Made by a program: the position numbers and the translations under genes. 64,000 nucleotides of DNA, from contig NZ_JAFHKK010000002.1 in the NCBI RefSeq assembly GCF_016937535.1, positions 123,887 through 187,886 on the forward strand. The letters are read 5' to 3'. The notes beneath the pieces were generated by a model. The model was not told where the DNA came from, ran no database searches, and saw nothing but the letters and a program-made list of their open reading frames with translations. Each line of letters opens with the position of its first letter. Position 1 is the stretch's first letter. The stretch comes from Sulfurospirillum tamanense (GTDB lineage Bacteria; Campylobacterota; Campylobacteria; Campylobacterales; Campylobacteraceae). This document shows positions 55,035 through 64,000 of this stretch, in pieces.

Positions 55035-56887
55035 TGTTGGCGCTGTATTGTCAGCTTTTTGGCGTGTTACATGTAAGCCGTGACACCACTCCTTTTTCGA
55101 CCCACCCTTACCAGATAACCCTCGAAGACGCAGCGCGTATCTTTAATGTAGAAGAGGTGCTGGCTTTTGAGGGCTCCTCAACTTACCTCAAGGCAGACGT
55201 AAGTTACACCCAAAATGTTTTTTGGACAAAAGTAGAGTTCAAAAACACAGACACTACCCCTCTTCCTCTCATGCTCCAAAACCTCCGTGCACCTGTGGGC
55301 ATGATTGATGTGTGGGTATTTAAAGATGGAAATGAGGTTGCAAGCCACAAGCTTGGCATGTTTCGTGATTCTAGTGCGCGTGCTGTGCGTTCCACTAAAA
55401 GTGTTTTTTACCTTAGTCTTCAACCTGGCGAAGAGGCTACAGTTGTTACGCGCCTAGAGAGCCTTGGGGCCATGAATCTTACTTGGGAGGTGCTAAGTAC
55501 GGGCCAATATACCCTTAAAAATAGCCTTGAAATGGTCTTTTGGGGTTTGTTTGGCGGGGCAGTATTGGCGCTTATTATCTATAATTTAACGATGTTTATA
55601 AACCTTAAAGAGCGAACGCATCTGTTTTATGTGCTTCATGCTTCTTGTGCATGGTGGTTTGTCTATGCTATGAGTGGGATGTTGCATTTTTTGGGTGTTT
55701 TGGACGGAGACAAAATTTTTGTGAGTACGTGGTTTGTACCTTTTTTAATGCTGTTTTGGCTGTCGCTTTTTAGTATGGAGTTTTTTGATTTAAAAACAAA
55801 CGATAGCCTTAGCTACCGCATATTTAGCATTACTGCGTGGGCAAGCTTTGGTATGTTTGTGGTTATGTCTTTTGGGTTGTTTACTCAGGCGCTGTTGCCA
55901 TATGCCCATCATGTCGTCGCTTTTGGGTATATGCTCATTCTTTTCATGCTTGTAGCAACGGTGCGTTTGGTTTTTAAACAGTATGAGGGGGCGTGGTATT
56001 TTTTGGTAGGCGAGGGAACGTACTTGTTGGCACTAACGTTCACTATCGTTGCCATTAGTGCAAGAATAGAGCTCACCACCTCTTTGTTGTTTGTGTTGCC
56101 CCTTGGTATGCTTGTGGAGATTGTGATGTTTTCAATGGCGCTTTCTTCAAAAATTGGCCGCATGAAAGTAAAGCATCGCCACGACACGTTGTTGCTTCTT
56201 GAAGAGTCCAAATTTGCAGCAGTAGGAAAAAATATCTCAGAGGTAGTGCATCAATGGAAGGAACCCATCTCTTCCCTCGCCTCTCATGTGGTGTATTTGG
56301 AGGGGTTGTTGCGGTTTGGAAAAGAAAAAGAGATGCACAAAGGGCTTGAAGAGGGTTTGCCCAATATGAAAAAAACGCTGTTTTATCTCAAGGATTCCTT
56401 GGACGAACTGTATGGATTTTTTGCCAAGACTCCCCATCTTGAGCCTTTTTTCCCTGCTAAACAAATTGCCCTAGCCCTCCAAATCCAGCGCAGTCGGTTG
56501 TTGCTTCAAGACGTTGAGGTGGTTGTGGCGTGCTCAGAAAAGGTAAGCATCACAAACAACCAAAGCGCCCTTGCAAACGTACTTATGATTTTATTGGACA
56601 ATAGCTTAGAGGCTTTTGCACACCGCCCTAATCGTAAAGGGCGAAAAATTACTATCACAACTTCGTTAAAATCAGACCACTGGCATTTGTGCTACGAAGA
56701 TAACGCCGGAGGTATCGCCCTTGTGCCACCTGAGCGTATCTTTGATACGGGTGTTTCAACCAAAGAAAGCGGTATGGGATTAGGCCTTTCTTTGGCAAAA
56801 AAGCTGGTCACTGAGCGCATGAACGGTGCTTTACATGTAAAGAGTTCACGGGGCGCTACGCAATTTTACCTCTCTGTCCCTGTCTAA
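55016..56887 (+). CDS. Membrane-bound sensor histidine kinase of the 7TM-DISM type
   Basis: 623 residues with a TTG start preceded by GGGAAGGGG; a GTG at 55034 is an alternative. A signal peptide (ALLVLALYCQLFG) is followed by an extracytoplasmic beta domain of the DISMED2 type (about 25-165), then seven transmembrane helices (about 175-385) and a kinase with His at about 412 in VHQWKEP, N-box LLDNSLEAF, DNAGGI and GMGLGLSLAKKLV. The extracellular DISM domains often bind carbohydrate-like or small ligands. It ends a cluster with two kinases and two regulators. TTACATGTAA copies at 55067 and 56830 are read as LHV. Confidence 0.92.
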   Translation: MRHALLVLALYCQLFGVLHVSRDTTPFSTHPYQITLEDAARIFNVEEVLAFEGSSTYLKADVSYTQNVFWTKVEFKNTDTTPLPLMLQNLRAPVGMIDVWVFKDGNEVASHKLGMFRDSSARAVRSTKSVFYLSLQPGEEATVVTRLESLGAMNLTWEVLSTGQYTLKNSLEMVFWGLFGGAVLALIIYNLTMFINLKERTHLFYVLHASCAWWFVYAMSGMLHFLGVLDGDKIFVSTWFVPFLMLFWLSLFSMEFFDLKTNDSLSYRIFSITAWASFGMFVVMSFGLFTQALLPYAHHVVAFGYMLILFMLVATVRLVFKQYEGAWYFLVGEGTYLLALTFTIVAISARIELTTSLLFVLPLGMLVEIVMFSMALSSKIGRMKVKHRHDTLLLLEESKFAAVGKNISEVVHQWKEPISSLASHVVYLEGLLRFGKEKEMHKGLEEGLPNMKKTLFYLKDSLDELYGFFAKTPHLEPFFPAKQIALALQIQRSRLLLQDVEVVVACSEKVSITNNQSALANVLMILLDNSLEAFAHRPNRKGRKITITTSLKSDHWHLCYEDNAGGIALVPPERIFDTGVSTKESGMGLGLSLAKKLVTERMNGALHVKSSRGATQFYLSVPV

Positions 56888-58530
56888 AACGCACGGCTTT
56901 GGTCAAGCAGCACAGGCACAAACACAAGTGAAACAACCACCGAAGCCATCGTTCCAAAAATGAGCGCTACACCAAGGCCACCAAAGATAGGGTCAAGGGC
57001 GAGCATCGCACTGGCAAGCACCACCGTGATAGCCGTGAGGAAAATGGGCTTTGCGCGTGTTGCTGCTGAATGGGCAATGGCGTTGCGTTTGGGCATGCCC
57101 GTTTCCATCATGCTTTTGGCAAAATCAATGATGAGCAAGGAATTACGCGAGTTAATCCCCATAAGGGCAATGAAGCCTATCATGGACGTGGCGGTGAGGA
57201 AAAAGGTCGTTTGGGTAAAAATATCCATCACCCAATGCCCTACAATAACCCCAATGATGGACAAAAAGCTTCCCAGTAAAATGATCCCGCTAAGCGCAAA
57301 ACTTTTATAATACACCACCATGAGTAAAAAAATCACCACCAGCGCAGCAATGAATGCCCCGCCAAGATCCGCAAAAGTGTCCATGGTCACTTTCATCTCC
57401 CCGTCCCACACGAGCCTAATGGGCTCACCCGTTGCTTTATGGATGAGATGTAGGTCAAACAGTGCGCCATTGGTGATGGTGTACGAAGCGGCAAGCACCT
57501 CTTTGAGCGTATTTCTTGCTTCTAGCAAGGGATACACTTGGGAAACAAGGTCGGTTTCGGCTACGACTGTGTGCATGCGTTGAAGATTTTTAGAAAAGAG
57601 TGTTGGCTGTGAGCGCGTAGGGATGATGCGCACCAATTCACTTGCAGGTACCAACGCGCCTGTGTGCGTGTGCAAGTTTAGAGAAGAGAGGTGCGCCTCA
57701 AAAGCACCAACACTCTTTACATGTAAAGCAGGAGCATCAAGGCGCAAAAACAACGGTACTTGGGTGTGTGAATCCTCGCGGTTTTGGGCCGCCACATGAA
57801 CGCCCTCGTAAGCAAGGTAGACAATGTCGTGAAGTTGCTTGATATCTACGCCTGAGCTTAGCGCGCGCGCTGCGTCTATTTCAAGAGTGAAGGTGTCGTG
57901 CACTGCTTCTTCAAGGGTATCTACATCTACAAGACCGGACGTGTTGCGTAACACGTCTTGGACTTGGGCGTTGAGTTCCCGCAAAAGTGCCTCATTTTCA
58001 CCGTACAGCTCCACTACAACAGCTGCAAGTGTCGGAGGCCCCGCGGGCTCTTCGACCATCTTAATGCGTGTGCCTTCCACCAAAGGCTCACACTTGTTTT
58101 GGAGCACAGGGCGCAAGCGATGCACTAGGGCAAAACTGGCTTCTTCGCGGGAGGTTTTGTCGGTAAGGTTCACCACAATCTCCGCCACATGTTCGCCCTG
58201 TTTTAACCCAGAACCTTTGACAAGTCCCGCATAATCAAGAGGCCCACCCATGCCCGCGTACACGCTCATAGAATGCACATGGGGCTCGCCAGAGAGCAAG
58301 GAAGTGACACATTGGGTTACGTGCGTAGTTTGCACATGGGAGCTGCCTTTGGGTAAATCCACGTAGACCGAAAAGGTGTCCGCACTTTTGCCTGGAAGCA
58401 TTTTGGCTTTGACGATTTGGGTAGGAAACATCCAAAGAGACCCTATAAAGGCTAGCAATGTTATACCAATAACGGCGCGTTTTTTAAAGGGTGAGGCCAA
58501 AATCCCTAAAAGCCAGCGCTCAAACTTCAT
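56884..58530 (-). CDS. RND efflux pump, C-terminal half
   Basis: 548 residues corresponding to the second half of an RND pump, from TM7 (KKRAVIGITLLAFIGSLWMF) through the second porter and docking loops to TM8-12 (AALVVIFLLMVVYYKSFALSGIILLGSFLSIIGVIVGHW, FFLTATSMIGFIALMGINSRNSLLIIDFAK). It has its own ATG and a Shine-Dalgarno (AAAGGAGA) five bases upstream, inside the last codons of the first half. Overlap with the upstream gene is 11 bases. It ends four bases inside the convergent kinase gene. It should act with the N-terminal half, the adaptor and the TolC-like protein. Confidence 0.9.
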   Translation of the reverse strand: MKFERWLLGILASPFKKRAVIGITLLAFIGSLWMFPTQIVKAKMLPGKSADTFSVYVDLPKGSSHVQTTHVTQCVTSLLSGEPHVHSMSVYAGMGGPLDYAGLVKGSGLKQGEHVAEIVVNLTDKTSREEASFALVHRLRPVLQNKCEPLVEGTRIKMVEEPAGPPTLAAVVVELYGENEALLRELNAQVQDVLRNTSGLVDVDTLEEAVHDTFTLEIDAARALSSGVDIKQLHDIVYLAYEGVHVAAQNREDSHTQVPLFLRLDAPALHVKSVGAFEAHLSSLNLHTHTGALVPASELVRIIPTRSQPTLFSKNLQRMHTVVAETDLVSQVYPLLEARNTLKEVLAASYTITNGALFDLHLIHKATGEPIRLVWDGEMKVTMDTFADLGGAFIAALVVIFLLMVVYYKSFALSGIILLGSFLSIIGVIVGHWVMDIFTQTTFFLTATSMIGFIALMGINSRNSLLIIDFAKSMMETGMPKRNAIAHSAATRAKPIFLTAITVVLASAMLALDPIFGGLGVALIFGTMASVVVSLVFVPVLLDQSRAF

Positions 58531-60100
58531 GGGAATCTCCTTTGGGCGCGCGCTTGAGGATTCGGCGTGCTAGGTAGGGGGCAAAAATATAGGCAATTAC
58601 CAAGGAGGCAAAGATGGTGACAGGTACATTAAGGGGAATAGGGCGCATGAATTGCCCCATCATTTGCCCCACAAAGGCCATAGGCACCATTGTGAGGATA
58701 ATGGCAATGGTAGCAATGTTGGTGGGTGCGCTGATTTCATCCGTAGCTTCAAGGATGATTTCATCGGTTGAGCGGTCACTAGAGCCCTTGGTTTGCAAGT
58801 GGCGGTGAATATTTTCAATGACAATAATTGCTGCATCTACCAAAATACCAAGGCTAAGTAAAAAAGCAAACAACGTAATACGATTGATGGTTTGGTCGCC
58901 CAAGTAAGCTACAAACAAGGTTACTGCAAAGATAGCAGGCACCAAAAAAGTGACGATGAGCGATTCGCGCCATCCTAGTGTAAAGACGAGTAACAAAGAG
59001 ATAATCACAATAGAAACAGCCAAATTACTCACAAGGTCATTGACTGCCTTGTCTGCACGTGTGCCGTAGTTTCGCGTTACAAGGGTGCCAATGCCCTCAT
59101 TGGCAAAGACTTCCTCCCATGCTTTTAACTCCTCAAGCACTTCTTGGGCAATCACCACAGCGTTAGACCCGCGCAACTTAGAAAGGGTGAGGGTGACTTG
59201 GCGGTGCGCGTTTTCAAGGGAGTTTGGAAGGTGAACATAGGCGCGTTCAAAGGTTTGTACCGCTTCGCCTTGGGTGATGGTGGCGATGTCTTGGAGGTAA
59301 ACGGGCGCTCCTTGGTGTAGGGCGACGATGAGGTGCTGGAGTTGGGTTTTGTTTTCAAGCACCCCTTGGACGCCAAAAACCACCAATTCGCCCTCTTTGG
59401 TGCGCAGTTTTGTGTTGGGATTTTTAGAAAGAAGCGCGTCAAGTTGCACGGCAACTTGCCCCAAAGAGAGTCCATAAAAGGAGAGTTTGTGCGCGTCTAC
59501 GAGGATGTTGTACTGTTCTGTTGCACCGCCTTTGATTTCCATTTTGGCTAAATTTTCTACCCCGCCAAGGCCAGATCGCACCGCATCGACGCGCTGGGTG
59601 AGCCCTACGTAATCAAGAGGAGAATCAGGCTTGAGATAAAACGCAACAGAGAGAATGGGGATGTCAATGTCAATATCAAAGGGCCGCACCAAGGGCGCAA
59701 GGGCACCTTTGGGGAGTTGGTCCATGTTTTGCATGACCTTGTCGTAAAGCTTGACGTTTGAGATTTCGCGGTCTTCTCCGATGGTATACATGACGTTAAG
59801 CATGCCCATGTTTTGAGCGGCTACGCCATAGATGTGCTCGACCCCTTGAATTTCTTTGATTTTACGCTCAAGAGGTTTGATGATGACATTACGCACCTCT
59901 TCGGGCGAGGCGCCTGGAAGCATCACCATGATGGTGCCGCCACTGATGGCGATTTGCGGGTCTTCTTCGCGTGGGGTAATCACGAGGGCTAAGTAGCCCA
60001 GCAAGAGCAGCGTAATGCCCAAAAGCGGCGTGAGCGGGTTGTGTAAAAACGCCCTAGCGATGCGCCCTGCGATGGTGTGGGCTTGAAGAGGTTGGCTCAT
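58520..60100 (-). CDS. RND efflux pump, N-terminal half
   Basis: 526 residues with TM1 (NPLTPLLGITLLLLGYLALVITPREEDPQIAISGGTIMVMLPGASPEEV) and the first porter domain, then TM2-6 with the proton-relay region GILVDAAIIVIENIHRH near residue 421 (one Asp where AcrB has two). The C-terminus AYIFAPYLARRILKRAPKGDSHEV stops at the cytoplasmic loop after TM6, where full-length pumps (about 1040 residues) continue to TM7. The two halves add up to 1074 residues. The split coincides with the internal duplication of the family. Confidence 0.9.
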   Translation of the reverse strand: MSQPLQAHTIAGRIARAFLHNPLTPLLGITLLLLGYLALVITPREEDPQIAISGGTIMVMLPGASPEEVRNVIIKPLERKIKEIQGVEHIYGVAAQNMGMLNVMYTIGEDREISNVKLYDKVMQNMDQLPKGALAPLVRPFDIDIDIPILSVAFYLKPDSPLDYVGLTQRVDAVRSGLGGVENLAKMEIKGGATEQYNILVDAHKLSFYGLSLGQVAVQLDALLSKNPNTKLRTKEGELVVFGVQGVLENKTQLQHLIVALHQGAPVYLQDIATITQGEAVQTFERAYVHLPNSLENAHRQVTLTLSKLRGSNAVVIAQEVLEELKAWEEVFANEGIGTLVTRNYGTRADKAVNDLVSNLAVSIVIISLLLVFTLGWRESLIVTFLVPAIFAVTLFVAYLGDQTINRITLFAFLLSLGILVDAAIIVIENIHRHLQTKGSSDRSTDEIILEATDEISAPTNIATIAIILTMVPMAFVGQMMGQFMRPIPLNVPVTIFASLVIAYIFAPYLARRILKRAPKGDSHEV

Positions 60101-60873
60101 TGGTCTAGTCCGATACGCGCAAACATGCCCGGATACGCTGTGCCCTCAAAGGCGATTTTGAGTTTAAAGGTGTGGGTAGAGGCAACAGGAATGATGGCTT
60201 CGATGGTGCCTTGGGTGTGTAGCTCAAGAGCGGGAATTTCCACTGCTACTGTGCTTCCTGTGTGAACACGCGAAAGGTAACTTTGGGGGAGTTGGGCGTG
60301 AATGCGCAAACTCTCCATGTCTACAAGGCGTAGTGCAGGAACACCAGGCATGGCCATTTCCCCTTCACGGAGATGTTTTTGGGTGATGAGGCCATCACTG
60401 GGGGCTTTTATGGTGAGGTACGTGTATTGGTGCATGAGCGTTGCAAGTTGTGCCTTGGCTTGGTCAATTTGTTTGGCGGCGATGTCTACCATGGCGTGGA
60501 GATTTTGCACGGAAAGCTCCAAGTGCTCTACCTCGGCTTTGGCGACCATCTCTTTGGCAAAAAGGCGTTGGTGACGGGCAAGGTTAAGTGAAGCGTTTTG
60601 GAGTTGGTTGTGGTGCATTTGCCACGACAAGGTAGCTGCAGCAATCGCGAGCTCCATTTGGTGTTTAGATTGGTCGAGTTCATTGGCATCAATCTCATAG
60701 AGCACGTCCCCTTTGCGCACGCTTTTACCCTCTTCGACATGGATGCGCTTGACAAAGCCCGTGGCGCGACTCGTGATGGTGATTTCACGTTCGGATACGA
60801 CGGTGCCAGAGAGGGAGAGGGCATCACCAAAGACGCAAGAATAAAGGAGAAAAAATAATATAAGAGGTTTCAT
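60097..60873 (-). CDS. RND efflux periplasmic adaptor (membrane fusion protein)
   Basis: 258 residues, short for the family. A signal peptide (LILFFLLYSCVFG) is followed by the lipoyl-like pair of half motifs (FVKRIHVEEGKSVRKGDVLYEID and GLITQKHLREGEMAMPGVPALRLVDME) around an alpha-helical hairpin of about 95 residues. Then a beta-barrel domain. The membrane-proximal domain is reduced. It connects the pump to the TolC-like channel. ATGA-type overlaps with both neighbours. Confidence 0.92.
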   Translation of the reverse strand: MKPLILFFLLYSCVFGDALSLSGTVVSEREITITSRATGFVKRIHVEEGKSVRKGDVLYEIDANELDQSKHQMELAIAAATLSWQMHHNQLQNASLNLARHQRLFAKEMVAKAEVEHLELSVQNLHAMVDIAAKQIDQAKAQLATLMHQYTYLTIKAPSDGLITQKHLREGEMAMPGVPALRLVDMESLRIHAQLPQSYLSRVHTGSTVAVEIPALELHTQGTIEAIIPVASTHTFKLKIAFEGTAYPGMFARIGLDQ

Positions 60874-62210
60874 GGTTGGACTCCGTGGGTAAGTTTTTCA
60901 AGGGAAAGCAAGGTTTCAACCCGCTTGTTTTTAGCGGCGTTGTGCTCCAAGATTTTACCTAAAAGCTCCGCATGTTTAATAAGCACGTCGCTCATGGAGG
61001 CAAGGTTTTCTTGGTAGCGTCCGAGGTGGTGCTCATAAATTTGCTTAAAAAGAGTAAGTTCGGCCTCAAGGCTTTGGAGTTGGTGGTCATGTTGGGCAAG
61101 TTGGGTGTGAAGCTTGGCAAAGGCCAAGGCGGTACCTTGTTTAGCAAGAGAGAGTTGGTGTTGGCTTTTAAGGTGGGCTAAACGGGCTTTTTCTAAAGCA
61201 ATGCTGTGTCCGCCTCCTTGAAAGAGATTCCAACGAAACTCTACCCCAACCGTGTATGCATCGTTTTTGGAAGAGAGCTCAAGGGCTTCTTTTCCACTCC
61301 ATGCGTACTGCCCCAAGAGCCCAACCGTGGGCATAAACGCAGCTTTATTGCGTTTGATGTCAAGATGTGCAATCTGGGCGCCAAGAGTGGCTTTTTGTAC
61401 GTCCAAGGTCTTTTCTGGTGGCGTGCTAGGGGCTTGCAAGGCGGGTAACGTAGGCGCAATGGAGGCTACTTCGTGATTGAGTAAAAAAGAGAGTACATGT
61501 AACAACAATTTGCTGTTGGCTTGGGTGTCTTGGAGCATTCTTGAAACGCCCGCTAGACGCGCTTTTACCTCCAAGACATCTGTAGCGGTGGCGTAGCCTT
61601 CTTCGTGCATGGCTGTCGCGGTGCGCTCTAGGGCGCGGGTGTTTTTGAGCAACTCTTGCAAGGTACTCTCTTGGTCATAGAGCAAAGAAAGGGCATAAAA
61701 ACTGCGTTTGAGTTCTTGGATTTTTTCCGCCAAAAGGCTTTGGGTGTCAAGGCGGCTTAGGGCGTGAAAGGTTTGGGCGATGTGGTGGCTAGCGGCACGT
61801 CTGCCGCCTGTGTAAAGAGGCACGCGCAGTTCAATAGTGGTGCTAAAGTGGTTGCGCGCTTTAGGACGGTTGAGGTCATCGGACTTTACATGTAAGACAT
61901 TGGGATTGGTGCTATCAAAGTCTGCAAAACCAAAGTCTTGAAAGGTGGCCTCGCGGCTTTGGAGTTTAAACCCAAAAACATTGAGTGCATCGTTTGAGCG
62001 CGCGGCGGTTTGCACGAGGTCCACACTGCCCCAAGCGCTTGCTTCCACGCCAGAAGCATCAAGAGCGCGCAGTTGCGCTTCAAAGTCTGAAACAATAAGC
62101 TCAGGGTTGTGCTCTTGCAATAAAACAAGGGCATCATCCAAACGAAGATGTGTTAGGGGCGCGCTCCACACAAGCACGGGCACCCAAAGTAGGTATAAGA
62201 ATCGTTTCAC
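60870..62210 (-). CDS. TolC-family outer-membrane efflux protein
   Basis: 446 residues from the GTG at 62210 (MKRFLYLLWVPVLVWSAPLTHLRLDDAL), with GGGAGG six bases upstream. The frame extends 12 codons further but the signal peptide begins here. Two repeats of helix-rich sequence, with a GVEFRWNLFQGGGHSIALEKARLAHL motif near residue 330, typical of the outer-membrane channel family. First gene of the efflux operon tolC-like, adaptor, pump halves. Confidence 0.92.
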   Translation of the reverse strand: MKRFLYLLWVPVLVWSAPLTHLRLDDALVLLQEHNPELIVSDFEAQLRALDASGVEASAWGSVDLVQTAARSNDALNVFGFKLQSREATFQDFGFADFDSTNPNVLHVKSDDLNRPKARNHFSTTIELRVPLYTGGRRAASHHIAQTFHALSRLDTQSLLAEKIQELKRSFYALSLLYDQESTLQELLKNTRALERTATAMHEEGYATATDVLEVKARLAGVSRMLQDTQANSKLLLHVLSFLLNHEVASIAPTLPALQAPSTPPEKTLDVQKATLGAQIAHLDIKRNKAAFMPTVGLLGQYAWSGKEALELSSKNDAYTVGVEFRWNLFQGGGHSIALEKARLAHLKSQHQLSLAKQGTALAFAKLHTQLAQHDHQLQSLEAELTLFKQIYEHHLGRYQENLASMSDVLIKHAELLGKILEHNAAKNKRVETLLSLEKLTHGVQP

Positions 62211-62307
62211 AGTTTGCCTCCCACACGAGACGATAATGGGGCGCATTATACCCCATTATCATTGCCTCCGCCTAAAAAGATAAACTTTGTTTATCAAGTT
62301 CAAAAAT

Positions 62308-62321
62308 CTTTACATGTAAAG
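62308..62321. repeat. Iterated palindrome CTTTACATGTAAAG directly after the acyl-CoA synthetase stop
   Basis: A perfect 14-base copy adjoining the stop codon of the minus-strand acyl-CoA synthetase gene, in the 111-base gap to the TolC-like gene. Confidence 0.95.
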
Positions 62322-63923
62322 CTATTGGTGTAGGGCTCTTAAGGTTTTTTTGTCGATTTTCCCTACGCTGGTTTTGGCAATGCTTTCCAGAAAAACGATT
62401 TTAACAAGCATCCCTTCGCGGGCCATGACCCCTTTTTTGATGTACTCTTTGGTGTGGTGCATGAGCTCTTTTTCCAGTTTCTCGTTGGTTTGGGATTTGG
62501 GGACCACAAGGGCAAGGGGGCGTTCGCCCCAGCGGGCATCGTCTATGCCAATGACCGCGACTTCTTTCACTTCGGAGTGCTGCATGATGATGTCTTCAAG
62601 TTCTAAAGAACTCACCCATTCGCCCCCGATTTTGATGATGTCTTTGGAACGGTCGGTGATTTTTAAAAACCCTTCTTCGTCTTTATACGCCACGTCGCCC
62701 GTGTGCAAGTACCCTCCTGCCCACAAGGCTTCGCTGTTTTTGGTGTCTTTAAAATAGGCCTCTGTGAGCCAAGGGGCGCGCACCACCAGTTCGCCTGGGG
62801 TGTGGTTGGGTATTTCTTCCATCTGCTCATCCACGATTTTGATGTCCACAAGGCCGATGGGCCGCCCTGTTTTGGCGCGCAAAGTGGCTTGGGCGTCAAG
62901 AGGTTGGGTGAGCATCTGCGGGGTGAGTTGGGCGAGGGTAAGGATGGGGCAGGTTTCACTCATGCCATAGCCCGTAAAGATGTCGATACCTTTTTCAAGG
63001 GCGGCAAGGCACATGGCTTTAGGTAAGGTTGCGCCCCCGATGACCACTTTCCAATGGGACAAATCGGCCTCTTGGTAGGCCGTGGTTTGGGCGAGCATGT
63101 GCAAGATGGTTGGCACGCAGTGGGAGAAAGTGACTTTTTCTTTGACGAGCAATTCGACCAACGTATCAGGGACGTATTTCCCTGGGTACACTTGCTTAAC
63201 GCCCATAAAAGTCGCGATGTAAGGAAAGCCCCACGCGTGGACGTGAAACATGGGCGTGATGGGCATGTAAACGTCATTTTGGTGAAAACTTTGGGCACTT
63301 GCTGAACCCATGGTCGCGGTGACGGTGAGGGTGTGAAGGACGAGTTGGCGGTGGGAAAAGTAAACCCCCTTGGGCATGCCGGTGGTGCCCGTGGTGTAAA
63401 AAGTCGTCGCACGGGTGTTTTCATCAAAACTTGGAAAAGTGTGGGTGGTGGCTTCTTGGGCGAGCAAGGCTTCGTATTCTCCTGTGATCTCCACCGAAGT
63501 GGGAGGAATTTCCCCCGTTTCACTAAGGAGAATGAAGTGTTTTGCGGTGTCGATGCGGCCACGGATTTGCTCTAAAATGGGAAGAAAATCGTGGTGGACT
63601 AAGATGACATCGTCTTCCGCGTGGTCGATGGTGTAGAGGATTTGTTCGGGGCTTAGGCGTACGTTGATGGTGTGCAACACCGCGCCAATCATCGGCACGG
63701 CAAAGTAACATTCCAAATAACGGTTAGAGTCGTAATCCATCACCGCAACCGTATCGCCGTGTTTGACGCCCATGCGTGTGAGGGTGTTGGCAAGTTGACA
63801 CACACGGGCGTAAAATTGTGTGTAGGTTAAGCGCGTGGTGTGGTAGATGATTTCTTGGTCGGGGTTGTTGGCAATGGGGTGTTGCAATAATGAAGTAATG
63901 AGTAGAGGGTAGGAAAGATTCAT
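62322..63923 (-). CDS. AMP-binding acyl-CoA synthetase (fatty-acid-CoA ligase type)
   Basis: 533 residues. The AMP-binding P-loop is TTFYTTGTTGMPKGVYFSH near residue 180, GYGMSETCPI near 325 and YLHTGDVAYKDEEGFLKITDRSKDIIKIGGEWVSS near 415, then the C-terminal lysine in KTSVGKIDKKTL. It activates a carboxylic acid with ATP and CoA; the overall sequence is closest to medium/long-chain fatty-acyl-CoA synthetases, but the acid is not determined. Shine-Dalgarno AGGAG six bases before ATG. No fatty-acid oxidation genes are in the window, so its pathway is not clear from context. Confidence 0.9.
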   Translation of the reverse strand: MNLSYPLLITSLLQHPIANNPDQEIIYHTTRLTYTQFYARVCQLANTLTRMGVKHGDTVAVMDYDSNRYLECYFAVPMIGAVLHTINVRLSPEQILYTIDHAEDDVILVHHDFLPILEQIRGRIDTAKHFILLSETGEIPPTSVEITGEYEALLAQEATTHTFPSFDENTRATTFYTTGTTGMPKGVYFSHRQLVLHTLTVTATMGSASAQSFHQNDVYMPITPMFHVHAWGFPYIATFMGVKQVYPGKYVPDTLVELLVKEKVTFSHCVPTILHMLAQTTAYQEADLSHWKVVIGGATLPKAMCLAALEKGIDIFTGYGMSETCPILTLAQLTPQMLTQPLDAQATLRAKTGRPIGLVDIKIVDEQMEEIPNHTPGELVVRAPWLTEAYFKDTKNSEALWAGGYLHTGDVAYKDEEGFLKITDRSKDIIKIGGEWVSSLELEDIIMQHSEVKEVAVIGIDDARWGERPLALVVPKSQTNEKLEKELMHHTKEYIKKGVMAREGMLVKIVFLESIAKTSVGKIDKKTLRALHQ

Positions 63924-64000
63924 GGTTGCTCCTGTGGGTTAATCCAACCATTCTACAAAGGTTTGGATAAAAAATCTGTAAAAGAGTGAAATATGATAAA

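Noticed and set aside
56884..60100. RND pump as a pseudogene
   Set aside because: Both halves are intact, the break is at a domain boundary and the second half has its own ribosome-binding site.

Overview
The window is a 64 kb piece of chromosome, probably from a member of the Campylobacterota (Epsilonproteobacteria), perhaps a Sulfurospirillum-like species. The reasons are a bifunctional PutA without an N-terminal DNA-binding domain, a helical-cell-type L,D-carboxypeptidase (Pgp2/Csd6-like), sensor kinases with the 'HQWR/HQWK' type H-box, and rpoB and rpoC that are separate but overlapping genes (fused in Helicobacter and Wolinella). The genus is an inference. I see no prophage, insertion sequence, CRISPR array or rRNA gene.

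Layout. 1-4.4 kb: a branched-chain amino-acid ABC importer (livKHMGF, livK cut by the window edge). 4.5-8.2 kb: putA. 8.2-9.2 kb: a small coiled-coil membrane protein and yaaA on the minus strand. 9.3-26.5 kb: the translation/transcription core in ancestral order: tRNA-Thr, Tyr, Gly, Thr, tuf, rpmG, tRNA-Trp, secE, nusG, rplK, rplA, rplJ, rplL, rpoB, rpoC, rpsL, rpsG, fusA, tRNA-Arg. 27-40.8 kb: a complete respiratory complex I locus split into two converging operons, nuoGHIJKLMN on plus and nuoA-B-CD-E-F plus a Crp/Fnr-type regulator on minus. 41-46.5 kb: cell-wall and housekeeping genes (L,D-transpeptidase-fold enzyme, alr, a GGDEF-like protein with an eroded active site, htpX, small unknowns, rsmG). 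46.7-51.8 kb: a two-partner secretion operon (tpsA exoprotein, tpsB transporter with four POTRA-like repeats). 52-56.9 kb: divergent from it, a four-gene signalling cluster (kinase, two tandem OmpR-type regulators, second kinase). 56.9-62.2 kb: a tripartite RND efflux system (TolC-like protein, adaptor, and a pump encoded as two half-length genes). 62.3-63.9 kb: an acyl-CoA synthetase.

The most unusual signal belongs to no gene. It is the palindrome TTTACATGTAAA and its core TACATGTA. By hand I count 36 copies of the 8-base core and 23 of the 10-base TTACATGTAA, where about one and about 0.1 are expected by chance. Copies inside genes are almost all read in one frame as Leu-His-Val. Several intergenic copies lie directly after stop codons or in terminators, and some overlap start codons. 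Copies are sparse in the tRNA/ribosomal/RNA polymerase block. The pattern resembles genome-wide iterated palindromes or uptake-type signals and is the best candidate here for an undescribed system. Other points of note are the split convergent nuo locus with a short NuoG, the four-POTRA TpsB beside a 33-base near-perfect hairpin palindrome and a doubled two-component system, and the split RND pump.
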